DNA of 64,000 nucleotides from UBA830 sp002295635 (GCA_002295635.1 DBHK01000027.1:1-64000); one strand, 5' to 3'. Shown: positions 31,818 through 41,361, numbered from the stretch's first letter. Numbers and translations: made by a program. The notes: generated by a model not told the origin, from the letters alone.

Positions 31818-34130
31818 ATGATCGGAGAACGGATAAAACGCATCGAAGATCCAGCGCTATTGCGCGGTGCAGCTATTTTCGTGGACGACATACATTTACC
31901 GGGAATGCTGCACGTAGCATTCCTGCGTAGCCCCCATCCGCATGCAAAGATCCAATCGATCGATGCAAGGGCGGCGAATGCAATGTCCGGTGTTAAAGCA
32001 GTATATACGCTGGCCGACTTATCGCCGCATTTGCAAATGGATCGTCTTCCCCTCCAATTCCCAACAACAGCATTCCGCCCTGATGTAACCCCCTGGGTAC
32101 TGGCGGGTGAAGAGGTGTGCCATGTTGGAGAGGCCATCGCTATGGTTGTTGCCGATACACGTTACATTGCGGAAGACGCGGTAACAGTGATTGAGGTGGA
32201 CTACGACCCGCTACCGTCCGTCGCAGGCTGTGCAGCGGCGTTCTTGGAAGATGCCCCACGGGTGCATGATGATCAGGATGACAATGTTTTGCTGCGGTTC
32301 GGGCAATCCTACGGTAATGCTAGCGCGGCATTCGCAAATGCACCTCATGTCTTTTGCGAACGCTTTATACAGCACCGGGGCGCTGCTCATCCGATAGAGG
32401 GACGCGGCGCGGTGGCGCGCTACGATGTCTTGAATGATTCCACAACATTGTGGTCGTCAACCCAGATGTCGCATGAAGTAAGGTCGGCAATAGTCCAAAT
32501 GTTTGGGGTAGATGAAGGGCGTATCCGAGTTGTTGCACCGGATGTCGGCGGTGGTTTCGGGTCAAAATTTATTGCTTATTCGGAAGAAGTCTTGATTGCG
32601 CTGGCCGCTCGCCTTCTGGACACCCCAATAAAATGGATTGAGGACAGGCGTGAACATTTTACATCAGCGATCCAAGAGCGTGAACAGGACTGGACGATGG
32701 AAATCGCCGTTGATGATGAAGGCCGTATTCTCGGCGTACGCGGTTCCATGCTGTCAGACCAAGGCGCGTATACCCCACAAGGTGTAAATATGGCGTATAA
32801 TGCGTCGACTGGGGTGCCTGGCCCCTACATAGTGCCAAACTACGAAATTGATGTGCATGTTATTGAGACTAACGCGGTCGCGGCGGCGCCGGTAAGAGGC
32901 GCTGGCTATCCTGAGGGTAATTATACGATGGAGCGCCTTCTGGACCGTGTAGCACAAGGGCTTGACCTTGATCGAGCAGAAATCAGGCGGCGTAATCTAA
33001 TCCCTGCGGAGAAGATGCCTTACGAAACACCTCTAAAGACCCGTGCCGGGTCGCCGGTGATGGCTGACAGTGGCGATTTTTTGAAATGCCAACAGATCGC
33101 GTTAGATCGCATTGACTATGCTGGATTTTCAAAACGCCAGATAGCGGCGCGTATGGAGGGAAGGTATCTCGGTATTGGTCTTGCAAACAGCCTGAAAGGA
33201 ACAGGGCGCGGACCTTTCGAGTCCGGAGCTGTCCGGATTGAGCGGTCTGGAAAAGTGCGGGTATTTACCGGCGCGCTTGCGATGGGGCAGGGGCTAAAAA
33301 CCATGCTTGCGCAGGTGACATCTGAGCAGCTCGGTATTCCGGCAGACGAAATAGAAGTTATAGCCGGAGATACCGGCACGATTGCACTTGGGCTTGGCGG
33401 ATTTGCTAGCCGCCAGACCGTCACGGCTGGATCATCAGTCCATGGTGCAGCTAAAGAGGTCCGCGGAAAGCTACTAAAAATGGCAGCGCATTTATTGGAA
33501 GCTGCCGAAGAAGATCTAGAGATTTCCGACAGCGTTGTTCGGGTAATCGGCTCAGATGTAAATATATCGGTCCGGGAAATAGCGGAAGCTAGCTCTGGTG
33601 CACCAGGATATTCTATGCCTGGCGGTATCGAACCAGGTCTTGAGGCATCGGAAAACTTCAAGCCGCCAGCTTTGACCTATAGTAACGGAGTACAGGCGGT
33701 CGAGGTTGAAGTGGACATTGGTACCGGCGAGGTCAGGTTTTTGAATTACGTCGTAGTTAGCGATTGCGGGACGTTGATCAACCCCATGATAGTTGATGGA
33801 CAGATCGCCGGCGGGGTGGTCCATGGAATAGGTAACGCGTTGTTCGAATGGATGGGTTATGATGATAGTGGGCAACCGCTTACCACAAATTTTGGTGAGT
33901 ACACCATGCCTACCGCTACTGAGCTTATCGAACTAGATTTACAGTATCAGCATTCGCCGACACCGTTGAACCCGCTTGGCGTGAAGGGTGTGGGAGAGAC
34001 TGGGACGGTGCCGGCTGCTGCTGCCATCGTGTCAGCTGTTGAAAATGCGCTAGAGCCATTTGGAGCACGGATTACCGATTATCCGGTTATGCCCTCATCG
34101 ATCGTGAACATCGTGCGAGCGGCCGGATGA
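31818..34130 (+). CDS. Orphan molybdenum hydroxylase large subunit (CoxL-like)
   Basis: 770-residue molybdopterin-binding subunit of the xanthine dehydrogenase/CO dehydrogenase family, a paralogue of the one at 16.3-18.6 kb. Typical blocks: MIGERIKRIEDPALLRG, LPGMLHVAFLRSPHPHA, VGGGFGSKFIAYSEE, GAGYPEGNYTMERL, MGQGLKTMLAQV, and the catalytic Glu in KGVGETGTVPAAAA. Start ATG 31818 follows GGGGA by six bases; ATG 31806 is an alternative. No iron-sulfur or FAD subunit gene is adjacent, so it must use subunits encoded elsewhere, possibly those at 18.6-20.0 kb. Confidence 0.88.
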   Translation: MIGERIKRIEDPALLRGAAIFVDDIHLPGMLHVAFLRSPHPHAKIQSIDARAANAMSGVKAVYTLADLSPHLQMDRLPLQFPTTAFRPDVTPWVLAGEEVCHVGEAIAMVVADTRYIAEDAVTVIEVDYDPLPSVAGCAAAFLEDAPRVHDDQDDNVLLRFGQSYGNASAAFANAPHVFCERFIQHRGAAHPIEGRGAVARYDVLNDSTTLWSSTQMSHEVRSAIVQMFGVDEGRIRVVAPDVGGGFGSKFIAYSEEVLIALAARLLDTPIKWIEDRREHFTSAIQEREQDWTMEIAVDDEGRILGVRGSMLSDQGAYTPQGVNMAYNASTGVPGPYIVPNYEIDVHVIETNAVAAAPVRGAGYPEGNYTMERLLDRVAQGLDLDRAEIRRRNLIPAEKMPYETPLKTRAGSPVMADSGDFLKCQQIALDRIDYAGFSKRQIAARMEGRYLGIGLANSLKGTGRGPFESGAVRIERSGKVRVFTGALAMGQGLKTMLAQVTSEQLGIPADEIEVIAGDTGTIALGLGGFASRQTVTAGSSVHGAAKEVRGKLLKMAAHLLEAAEEDLEISDSVVRVIGSDVNISVREIAEASSGAPGYSMPGGIEPGLEASENFKPPALTYSNGVQAVEVEVDIGTGEVRFLNYVVVSDCGTLINPMIVDGQIAGGVVHGIGNALFEWMGYDDSGQPLTTNFGEYTMPTATELIELDLQYQHSPTPLNPLGVKGVGETGTVPAAAAIVSAVENALEPFGARITDYPVMPSSIVNIVRAAG

Positions 34131-34193
34131 ATTATTTAGCGGACGCGCTTATTTCCAAATTCGGCACCTTCAGATAAGTGGAGGAATATCCAA

Positions 34194-34435
34194 TTATTTT
34201 GCGAGGCTTTTAAGATTTTCTAGTAGGCTAGCATTTACTAGTGCTCCGTTGGCCTCAGAATCTGAGATGTTTATGGTTCTCCCATCGTCTGGGATGCAAA
34301 CTGCATCACCGCTTTACATCGGCGTTTCTCTCATCTTTGTATTGGCCACCTCGCCGACCCGAGAAGCCAATTCCAGCGCTTCACCGAACCTAGCTATTTA
34401 TATCGAAGAGCATAACGTCCTGGTGCCGGATAGGG
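34194..34435 (-). pseudogene. Ldh2-family (malate/lactate) dehydrogenase C-terminal remnant
   Basis: Decayed 3' end of an Ldh2/YlbC-type NAD(P)-dependent dehydrogenase. The minus strand reads VMLFDIN, then after a frameshift RFGEALELASRVGEVANTK, METP with a TAA at 34316-34314, then GDAVCIPDD and NASLLENLKSLAK before TAA. This follows the family's last segment ('F.ALD...FG....F..RVD.L...L...P....V.VPG......GI.L......L..LA'). Nothing upstream survives. Non-functional. Confidence 0.55.
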
Positions 34436-34527
34436 ATAGTACTATGAAGAAACCGGATCTTTTGAGGTGAATAACCTTATCTAAACCCTTTTATCTGTCG
34501 GCCGTGGTGCGTATTCTTAGTGTCAAC

Positions 34528-34614
34528 GCGGACGTGGTGGAATTGGTATACACAACAGACTTAAAATCTGTCGGTCGCAAGGCCATGCGGGTTCAAGTCC
34601 CGCCGTCCGCACCA
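34528..34614 (+). tRNA. tRNA-Leu (anticodon UAA)
   Basis: Class II tRNA, 87 bases including encoded CCA. Acceptor GCGGACG pairs with CGTCCGC, followed by A and CCA; the anticodon loop has TAA within CAGA-CTTAAAA-TCTG; a long variable arm (CGGTCGCAAGGCCATG) and T loop GTTCAAGTC are present. It reads UUA leucine codons. Confidence 0.96.
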
Positions 34615-34620
34615 ATTGAC

Positions 34621-34659
34621 GGAGATTAATTCCCAGGCTGGTAAGCTGGCTCAATCTCC
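34621..34659 (+). terminator. Probable terminator after tRNA-Leu
   Basis: Hairpin starting six bases after the tRNA: outer stem GGAGATT/AATCTCC, inner stem CCAG/CTGG, followed by TTCTT. It lies between the tRNA and the convergent membrane protein gene, so it could serve both directions. The long inner loop makes this a moderate call. Confidence 0.4.
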
Positions 34660-34662
34660 TTC

Positions 34663-35070
34663 TTAAAAGTAGTTTCTCTTAAATCTACCGGCCTCATCTC
34701 GTATCTTCTGCCGAATTTCTAGAGAAAGCAGCCCTATAAAAATAGCAACCAGTGACAGGTGGTACAATTTTTCTACTTCAATATTTTCTCTATAACCGAT
34801 TATCAATCCACCGATCAGGTAAAATATGCCGTAGTAGAGGACGATACCTAGGGATGATATTGCCTTAAAAACAAAAAGATATCTGAATACCGCGTATGCT
34901 AAGAGGCATCCGACTGCTAACCGACAAGTTTTAAATCTGAATAGCTGCTCATCTTGGTCTATTCGCATGTCAAAAGGAAAAAATAACTCTGTGCCAAAGA
35001 CCGTCATGATTACGGCAATACAGAACCATATAAATAGGAGAAATATGCAAACCTTTCGAAAAATACCCAA
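34663..35070 (-). CDS. Hypothetical integral membrane protein
   Basis: About 135 residues with three or four hydrophobic segments: VCIFLLFIWFCIAVIMTVFG, LAVGCLLAYAVFRYLFVF, ISSLGIVLYYGIFYLIGGLI and LYHLSLVAIFIGLLSL, ending in a basic tail. Start chosen as TTG 35070 because GGAGGAG lies just upstream; the open frame extends a few codons further. I do not recognise the family. It is A+T-richer than its neighbours, which could mean recent acquisition or just relaxed composition of a membrane protein. Confidence 0.55.
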   Translation of the reverse strand: MGIFRKVCIFLLFIWFCIAVIMTVFGTELFFPFDMRIDQDEQLFRFKTCRLAVGCLLAYAVFRYLFVFKAISSLGIVLYYGIFYLIGGLIIGYRENIEVEKLYHLSLVAIFIGLLSLEIRQKIRDEAGRFKRNYF

Positions 35071-35131
35071 GTCTACTCCTCCCAATCTCTCTTGATCAAA
35101 GCGTCAGATTTTAGTGATAGAATAATTCGAA

Positions 35132-36613
35132 TTAATCGATCGGTACAAGCTTGTCTTCTAACTCCTTTTTGAGGATCTTGCCCACGCCACTCTTCGGCAA
35201 TTTTTCAACTGGGAAAATCTCACGGGGCAACTTGTATTTGGTAAGCTGTTGGGCGCACCAGTCCTTAATGTCATCCAAATCCACATTCTCATCGCGGAGG
35301 ATAATAAAGGCGGCGACCTCCTCTCCAAACTCCCGAGACGGCCACGCAACTACTGCAGCCTCTCTAATACCACTGTGCTGGCTAAGAACGTATTCGATCT
35401 CTGCCGGATAAATGTTCACGCCGCCGCGGATAATCATATCCTTCGCGCGCCCCGCGATAAATAAATACCCCGCTTCATCACGCCAACCTAGGTCGCCAGG
35501 GTAGTACCAACCGTCTCGAAACGCCTCGCGGCTTGCCTTCGGATCATTATAATAGCCAGTAGCCGTGCCAGGGTGCTTGTAACGGATGTTTCCGATTTCT
35601 CCTGGCGGGAGTAAACAGCCGTCGTCATCGGCAATTTCAATTTCTGCTCCAAACACCGGTCGACCCACGGAACCAGATACTTCCGGTGGGTCGTGCCAAA
35701 ATAGCGCCGTCGCTCCCCCACCATCAGTCGATCCGTAAAAGTTTAGATACCGAGGGCACACGTTGCGCATTACCGCTTTCCGCTCCTCTGGATGCAGTAT
35801 TGATCCAGTTGAAAAAAGCATATCTAGGCTTGGCATCAGGAGCTGGTCATCGTTGCGTGGCGGTATTTCCAAAATGCGGCGCAGAAGCGTCGGAACTAAG
35901 AACATCTTTGTAGCGCCATGACGATCTGCAAACTCTAACAGGTCCGACATTTCATATGGTGGCGGAAAAAGTAAAGCGGCTCCCCCTGCAAATACCGAGC
36001 ACATCGAGTATCCTCTAGAGCCCCCAAAATATAAAGGTGTCGCGCATAGATATTTAGTTCGTTCGGTAAACCCGAGGGTCGCGAAATAGATCATGAAACG
36101 GGCGAAGAACTGTTTGTGAGTTATTAGAGGCCCCTTCGGGATACCTGTGGTACCCGATGAAAGTGCCAAAAGTAGTGGAGGATCACCTTCCTCGAGGGAG
36201 GTGAAATCGGGATCGGAATCATTGACTTTGTGCTGCCAAGCCTCATCGATTTTGATCGATTGCCAGTTACCGTGTACATCCGCGAAAAGGTCTTTAGGCT
36301 CTGAAAGAACCAACTTGGGGGAGAAAAAGTCCGTCAAACGCGATTTTTCCTCAATTGTCCAGCGCCAGTCCATTGGTAACGCCGCGGCACCAATTCTAGC
36401 AAGCGCGAAGAGGGCCGCTAGATGCTCGGGATTGTCCTTTAAATTAATGCCAACGATATCTCCTCGGGTGACCCCAATTTCGGCGAGATGAGTTGCCCGG
36501 CGACATACAATTTCGCGAAATTCTTTATGCGAGATGACAATTTCGTGAGTAATGACGGCGGGCTGATCCGGCCGTCTTAAGGCATTAGTATCGAGTGCTT
36601 TTGCAAGGTTCAT
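35132..36613 (-). CDS. AMP-dependent acyl-CoA synthetase/ligase
   Basis: 493-residue member of the ANL adenylating superfamily, activating a carboxylic acid with ATP and CoA. Motifs: the P-loop-like LLALSSGTTGIPKGPL, NFYGSTDGGG, the hinge YPGDLGWRDEAGYLFIAGRAKDM region with Asp-Arg contacts, GGVNIYPAEIE, and the C-terminal catalytic Lys in PKSGVGKILKKEL. Length suits medium-chain or aromatic acid ligases. Substrate not predictable. A 9-bp inverted repeat lies about 70-100 bp upstream of its ATG and may be an operator. Confidence 0.9.
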   Translation of the reverse strand: MNLAKALDTNALRRPDQPAVITHEIVISHKEFREIVCRRATHLAEIGVTRGDIVGINLKDNPEHLAALFALARIGAAALPMDWRWTIEEKSRLTDFFSPKLVLSEPKDLFADVHGNWQSIKIDEAWQHKVNDSDPDFTSLEEGDPPLLLALSSGTTGIPKGPLITHKQFFARFMIYFATLGFTERTKYLCATPLYFGGSRGYSMCSVFAGGAALLFPPPYEMSDLLEFADRHGATKMFLVPTLLRRILEIPPRNDDQLLMPSLDMLFSTGSILHPEERKAVMRNVCPRYLNFYGSTDGGGATALFWHDPPEVSGSVGRPVFGAEIEIADDDGCLLPPGEIGNIRYKHPGTATGYYNDPKASREAFRDGWYYPGDLGWRDEAGYLFIAGRAKDMIIRGGVNIYPAEIEYVLSQHSGIREAAVVAWPSREFGEEVAAFIILRDENVDLDDIKDWCAQQLTKYKLPREIFPVEKLPKSGVGKILKKELEDKLVPID

Positions 36614-36680
36614 GATAAAATCATAGACATTTTTATCTCGACTTGTGAGGGAGCGGAGGAGACGGACCTCATCTTAAGCG

Positions 36681-36715
36681 TACCGGTCGTTTCGATGTCT
36701 TGGAACCGACCGGTA
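36681..36715. repeat. Inverted repeat upstream of the acyl-CoA synthetase gene
   Basis: Perfect 9-bp inverted repeat TACCGGTCG/CGACCGGTA with a 17-base spacer, within the 318-bp gap (36614-36931) between the ligase start and the end of the flavoprotein gene. It sits 68-102 bp before the ligase ATG, so an operator for a dimeric regulator or an RNA hairpin are both possible. I see no convincing gene in the rest of this gap. Confidence 0.45.
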
Positions 36716-36931
36716 TTGGGTCACAGATAAGTCCATAGGTCAGTATTATAGTTGAATCCTGTCGACGTCGTCGTATGAAATTTTCAACCGATTTGGCTCT
36801 TTGTACCCATCAGCTTAGAGGTCCTAATACTCACGTCATCACGCCCGGATTCTTTACTAAAGAAAGTACCCGATAGTTTTCAACCTGACGGAATGAGAAA
36901 TTTTAGAATCTTCGCCACTGTATGCGAAACA

Positions 36932-38422
36932 TCAATTACCTGATGCGCGCCGACCCGCCGCTGTTCCTGCTTGCTTCCCGAAAACCGATCCTGAAGTAAG
37001 CCCAGATCCGCCCGGATAGTTAAAGTAAAAGATACCACCGACGAGTTCACCGGCCGCGAACAAGCCCCTAATGGGTTTCATATCATTGTTTAAAACTTCG
37101 CCTTCGTCGTTGATGCGCAATCCGCCAAACGTGAATGTGACACCGCAGGTAACCGCATAACCTTCATACGGAGGCTCATCGATGGTATTCGCCCAGTTGG
37201 TCTTATCAACCGCAAGGCCCTCGGTGCAGCGTCCATCCTTTATGTTCGGATTAAATTCGGTATCTTGATTAACCGCAGCATTATAATCCTCAATTTCGGC
37301 GATGAACGCATCAGGGTCTACCCCCTCAAGCTTGCCGGCTAGTTCCTCAATTGTATTCGCGGTTACCTTCGTGATCTGGCGGATATTATACTCATCCCGC
37401 TGCAGGTGCTTTGTTTTTTGATCGAATATTTGCCACGCAAATTGACCGGGCTGTTCGAGTATTACTCGGCCATACTTGGCATAAGTATAGTTCCGGAAGT
37501 CTGCTCCTTCATCGACAAAACGTCGTCCGGTAGAGTTGACCATTATGGCGAATGGATAAGAGTGTTTCTGAAATTGGTCCCCGACGGCAAGGTCGCCGAA
37601 TTCCGGAGCATTCATCTCCCATCCGACAGCGTGGCAGCCGGACCAATTTCCGTAGGGGCTAGCACCGATATTCATGGCCATACGAATACCCTCGCCCGTA
37701 TTGAATCGGGTGCCGCGCACCTTCGCAAGGTCCCAACTCGGGCCCAAGTACCGGGTTCGCATTTCTGAGTTAGCCTGGAATCCCCCGCAAGCGAGGATAA
37801 CCGTTTTTCCGGCTAACTCATATTCTCCGTCATTATCTCTAACTTTAACGCCAGTAATACGGTTATTTTCTGCGATCAGGTCCAGCGCACGGGTCTCATA
37901 TCGTACTTCAATTCCTTCGCGCTTAGCGATTTCTGTCCACATTTCAATTAAGCCGGGGCCTCCACCAACAGTTTCCAGTGTTAGACCGCCCCAGAATTTG
38001 AATTTCCCGTCAATTTTGAATGCTTGTCGACCATATATTGGAACGAACCGGACACCCTTTTCTCTCATCCAAACCAATGTATCCAAGCTCTGTGTTACCA
38101 GAGTTTCTACCAAATCAGGATCCGCTCGATATTGGGTAACGCGCGCCATATCGTCGAAAAACTGCTCCTCCGTATACGTACCAAAATCCGTCGTTTCAAT
38201 TTCTGTCTCTGATAGATCTGGAACCAGCCTCTTAATATCCTCAACTCCATTATAGGCTACCCGCATAGCTCCTGCAGTGAACGCACTATTCCCACCGGCT
38301 TCATCCTCTGGTGCTGCTTCCAACATTACTACAGATGCGCCTTGCTCCTGTGCGGCTAACGCGGCGCAGAACGCTGCGTTTCCGCCGCCTACTACAACTA
38401 CATCCCAGTTCGACTGGCTCAT
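36932..38422 (-). CDS. FAD-dependent dehydrogenase, tricarballylate dehydrogenase (TcuA)-like
   Basis: 496-residue flavoprotein of the fumarate reductase/succinate dehydrogenase flavoprotein family. The FAD dinucleotide motif VVVGGGNAAFCAALAA is at residues 9-24, with GGNSAFTAGAMR after it, and the C-terminal LFAAGELVGGIFYFNYPGGSGLTSG is the second FAD motif. The family includes TcuA, which oxidises tricarballylate to aconitate. It is divergent from a PrpF/GalD-like isomerase gene, and such pairs are known from tricarboxylate or oxalomesaconate metabolism. Exact substrate unproven. Confidence 0.85.
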   Translation of the reverse strand: MSQSNWDVVVVGGGNAAFCAALAAQEQGASVVMLEAAPEDEAGGNSAFTAGAMRVAYNGVEDIKRLVPDLSETEIETTDFGTYTEEQFFDDMARVTQYRADPDLVETLVTQSLDTLVWMREKGVRFVPIYGRQAFKIDGKFKFWGGLTLETVGGGPGLIEMWTEIAKREGIEVRYETRALDLIAENNRITGVKVRDNDGEYELAGKTVILACGGFQANSEMRTRYLGPSWDLAKVRGTRFNTGEGIRMAMNIGASPYGNWSGCHAVGWEMNAPEFGDLAVGDQFQKHSYPFAIMVNSTGRRFVDEGADFRNYTYAKYGRVILEQPGQFAWQIFDQKTKHLQRDEYNIRQITKVTANTIEELAGKLEGVDPDAFIAEIEDYNAAVNQDTEFNPNIKDGRCTEGLAVDKTNWANTIDEPPYEGYAVTCGVTFTFGGLRINDEGEVLNNDMKPIRGLFAAGELVGGIFYFNYPGGSGLTSGSVFGKQAGTAAGRRASGN

Positions 38423-38559
38423 GATTACCGTCCCGTTCTATGAATATTTCTACACGTTTTATCAGCTTGAAATTCACTTGGCGATATTAAGAACTAATCA
38501 AGTGTGACTTAATCTCCATATCAATGGTATCCATTAGAAAAACTCGAGAGATAAATTCT

Positions 38560-39669
38560 ATGCAAACATCTATTCCCGCGATTCTCATGCGCGGGGGCAC
38601 GTCGCGCGGCCTGTATTTTAACCGCACTGATTTACCAGACGATCAAAGTCTGTGGGACGATATTTTGCTGAAGGCATTCGGTTCGCCCGATCCGCGACAA
38701 GTAGACGGGGTTGGCGGCACGACGTCTGTCACAAGTAAAAGTTGTATCTTGTCTCTATCAGACCGCGAAGATTGTGATATCGACTATTTCTTTGCCCAGC
38801 TTTCAGTTGAAGAGGCAAAAGTAGATTATACCCCGTCTTGCGGAAATATGCTAGCGGGCGTCGGGCCTTATGCCATCGAGACGGGAATGATTACTGCTCA
38901 GGTTGGTGAGACCCGGGTACGTATTCACCAGGTCAATACGGGCGGTTTAGTAGAGGCCGTAGTTCCTACGCCGGCTGGGCAGGTCGAGTACGAAGGTGAG
39001 GTTGCGATTGATGGTGTGCCAGGGGTAGCAGCACCCATTCTTCTTAATTTCATGAATGTTGTGGGGGCTCGGACAGGACAGTTATTCCCGACTGGAAAGA
39101 AAATAGAAACCATCGACGACGTTGAAGCGACTATTATCGATGCGGCTATGCCTTGCCTGATCATGCGTGCTTCCGATGTTGGAAAAACTGGCTACGAGTC
39201 CGCCGCGGAACTCGACGCCGACACCTCGTTCTTCGAATTCATCGAGGACAAGCGGATTAAAGCAGGCCGCCGGATGGGCCTGGGTGATGTGACGGGACAG
39301 GTTCAACCCAAGATAATTATTCTCTCCCCACCGCGCGACGGCGGCGCTATCACCTCACGATATTTTGTACCCGACAAAACACACCAAACCCACGCGATTA
39401 CTGGCGGCATCGCAGTGGCTTATGCGTCGATCACCCCCGGTACGATCGCCGAACCTATGGTCAATATGTCTCCAGATAAACCCGGTCCGCATTTTTCAAT
39501 TGAACATCCGGCGGGTCAGTTACATCTGTCACTGACACTGAAGCGAACCGATGAAGGCGTCAAACTGGAGGCAGCGGGTATCGTCCGCACGGCTCGTTTG
39601 ATCATGCAGGGGTCTGTGATGGTTCCTAAGAGGCTACTTTCCCCCAATACTTCGGAAGATAAGGGATAA
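38560..39669 (+). CDS. PrpF family isomerase (4-oxalomesaconate tautomerase-like)
   Basis: 369-residue protein of the PrpF/GalD family with a diaminopimelate-epimerase-like fold, acting on aconitate-type or oxalomesaconate substrates. Signature regions: ILMRGGTSRGLYF at the start, GVGGTTSVTSKSCIL, and YTPSCGNMLAGVGPYAIE containing the catalytic Cys. The start at ATG 38560 (GAGAGATAAATTCT upstream) gives the typical beginning; the frame from 38524 adds unconserved residues. Divergent from the TcuA-like gene. Confidence 0.88.
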   Translation: MQTSIPAILMRGGTSRGLYFNRTDLPDDQSLWDDILLKAFGSPDPRQVDGVGGTTSVTSKSCILSLSDREDCDIDYFFAQLSVEEAKVDYTPSCGNMLAGVGPYAIETGMITAQVGETRVRIHQVNTGGLVEAVVPTPAGQVEYEGEVAIDGVPGVAAPILLNFMNVVGARTGQLFPTGKKIETIDDVEATIIDAAMPCLIMRASDVGKTGYESAAELDADTSFFEFIEDKRIKAGRRMGLGDVTGQVQPKIIILSPPRDGGAITSRYFVPDKTHQTHAITGGIAVAYASITPGTIAEPMVNMSPDKPGPHFSIEHPAGQLHLSLTLKRTDEGVKLEAAGIVRTARLIMQGSVMVPKRLLSPNTSEDKG

Positions 39670-39899
39670 GATGTGGTTTCTGATAAAAGGAAAACCCGGT
39701 GGCCGGTAAGTTAGTCTTCCCCGTCAGGCGAGCAACCGCCTTTTGACCCCAACTCCTATCCGATCCGTTCGAACATATTCGTGTGCTTTCTCACACCAGC
39801 GCTAACGTGACGTAAATTCTGGTCCCCCGTTAAAAGCACGAAGCAACGCGCGTTTGCCATCAAGTCCGAGGGCCAAAATTATCTTGTCGGAATAAGTTC

Positions 39900-39925
39900 G
39901 GGCGGTCTCCAACTGACGACCGCCC
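39900..39925. terminator. Hairpin between convergent genes, probable bidirectional terminator
   Basis: Perfect 8-bp stem GGGCGGTC/GACCGCCC with a 10-base loop, followed on the plus strand by an A/T stretch with five T about 10 bases on. It lies in the 290-bp gap between the PrpF-like gene (plus) and the NIPSNAP gene (minus), which otherwise shows nothing I recognise. Confidence 0.45.
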
Positions 39926-39959
39926 TTATGCAGATCTTTTTAAAAATTCTCTGGCATAG

Positions 39960-40583
39960 CTATTTTAACGGAGAAAATGGTGCGGCCAGAATAATCTTGT
40001 TCGCTTGGGTCTGGAGCGTCTCCTTACGTCCCTTCGGAGGCCAAAGTCCCTTGTTTACCGCCTCCGCCCGGACCTCGGCGCGGTGCTGAAGGCTCTCGTA
40101 TGACCAGATATGGACGAACTTGTTCAAATCACCCGCATCTGTATGCATTGCCATAACCAGCTCTGACATTTCAGTGCGCTTGCCTATCGCTTTTTCCCAG
40201 CTTTTGTATAGTTCCGGGATCATTCCTGGAATAATTTGGTATTCCCGCCATTCAAAGATAGGCCCTTTGTTACCCTTTGCAAAAGTCGGTGTAAAAGGTG
40301 ACGGAACAAAAAGCTCCGACTGCATATATTCCTGAAGGTGGGCTACTTTCGGCGGCCAAGTGTATTTCTTTTCTTTGACCGATCGTACACGTTTCTTGTC
40401 ACGTTCGTCGGCATTTTTGTATGGCCATATATGGATAACTTCGTTCAGTGGCCCGATTTCGGTATGAAAAAAAGCGGCAATCTTCGAGAGGTTCTGGCGG
40501 TTCTTATAAGCTTTTCCAAACTTATCAATAAACTCCGGGACGCCACGTGGTATTAGTCGGTAGGTTCTTACTTCATAAATCAT
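39960..40583 (-). CDS. NIPSNAP family protein
   Basis: 207-residue protein of two ferredoxin-like repeats of the NIPSNAP/dimeric alpha-beta barrel type. Each repeat starts with a short strand (MIYEVRTYRLIPRGVPEFI and FEWREYQIIPGMIPELY) and has a HIW block (NEVIHIWPYKNADERDK, NKFVHIWSYESLQHRAE), which is the family hallmark. Start ATG 40583 has AGGGAGAATCCC upstream. NIPSNAP proteins are common in aromatic and ketone catabolic clusters; the enzymatic role is not defined. Confidence 0.85.
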   Translation of the reverse strand: MIYEVRTYRLIPRGVPEFIDKFGKAYKNRQNLSKIAAFFHTEIGPLNEVIHIWPYKNADERDKKRVRSVKEKKYTWPPKVAHLQEYMQSELFVPSPFTPTFAKGNKGPIFEWREYQIIPGMIPELYKSWEKAIGKRTEMSELVMAMHTDAGDLNKFVHIWSYESLQHRAEVRAEAVNKGLWPPKGRKETLQTQANKIILAAPFSPLK

Positions 40584-40749
40584 GGGATTCTCCCTAAACA
40601 TCATAGTTTTATCCGAAATTTCTTTCAGTGTGCAGTAGAAAAGCTTTTGTGTCACGTTACAGTATGTTGCCTTGGTGAGGGTCCCGTCCTTCATAATTCA
40701 CGTTTCTTCATGAAAGTGATAAAAAGTTTCCAATATAGGGAGGGATCAA

Positions 40750-41361
40750 ATGCCGGATACAGGAACCAAGCCCGTTACTCGGTCCACTGCGACAGCCTTG
40801 CCGTTGCGCGGTATTCATCATCTCGCTCTAACCACTGAAGACATGCAGATGACAACTGATTTTCTGGTCAATGTGGTAGGCATGCCGCTCATTCATGCAA
40901 TGAAGGTACCGCCGGGCGTTGGGACGGGGCCAGGAAATCGCGGTAATCCACCTTATGAGGAAATTCGCCATTATTTCTTCGACATGGGTAATGACAGTCT
41001 CCTCGCCTACTTCGAAATACCAAAAGGGAAGAAAAATCAATCGGACCGAGATGATATTGGCGGCATGCAACATTGCGCATTTTCAGTAACGCCCAAGCAA
41101 CTCGAATCTCTGCGGCAACGACTGGGTGCTGCTGGCGTAGAATACGATGGGCCTGTAGACATTTTGCCGGGGCTGGTATCAATGTATTTCAAAGACCCGA
41201 ACGGTGTCCGAATGGAAGCTTGTTGCCAGCCGGAAGAGGGCGATAGCCCCAACGTTGTGGGTTCCGTCCTCCAAACTAAAACAGAGGCGGAAGCCGAACT
41301 AAAAACTACCGGTGCTTCCGATGAATGGGTACGGCAGGTCACTGCTTGTCTCCCCGATTAG
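40750..41361 (+). CDS. VOC family protein (glyoxalase/dioxygenase-like)
   Basis: 203-residue vicinal-oxygen-chelate protein. It starts its domain at GIHHLALTTEDMQMTTDFL (first metal His), has a middle QHCAFSV block (second metal ligand), and ends in MYFKDPNGVRMEACCQ (Glu ligand). VOC enzymes include extradiol dioxygenases, glyoxalase I and epimerases. A ribosome site AGGGAGGGATCAA precedes ATG 40750. Function not assigned. Confidence 0.82.
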   Translation: MPDTGTKPVTRSTATALPLRGIHHLALTTEDMQMTTDFLVNVVGMPLIHAMKVPPGVGTGPGNRGNPPYEEIRHYFFDMGNDSLLAYFEIPKGKKNQSDRDDIGGMQHCAFSVTPKQLESLRQRLGAAGVEYDGPVDILPGLVSMYFKDPNGVRMEACCQPEEGDSPNVVGSVLQTKTEAEAELKTTGASDEWVRQVTACLPD

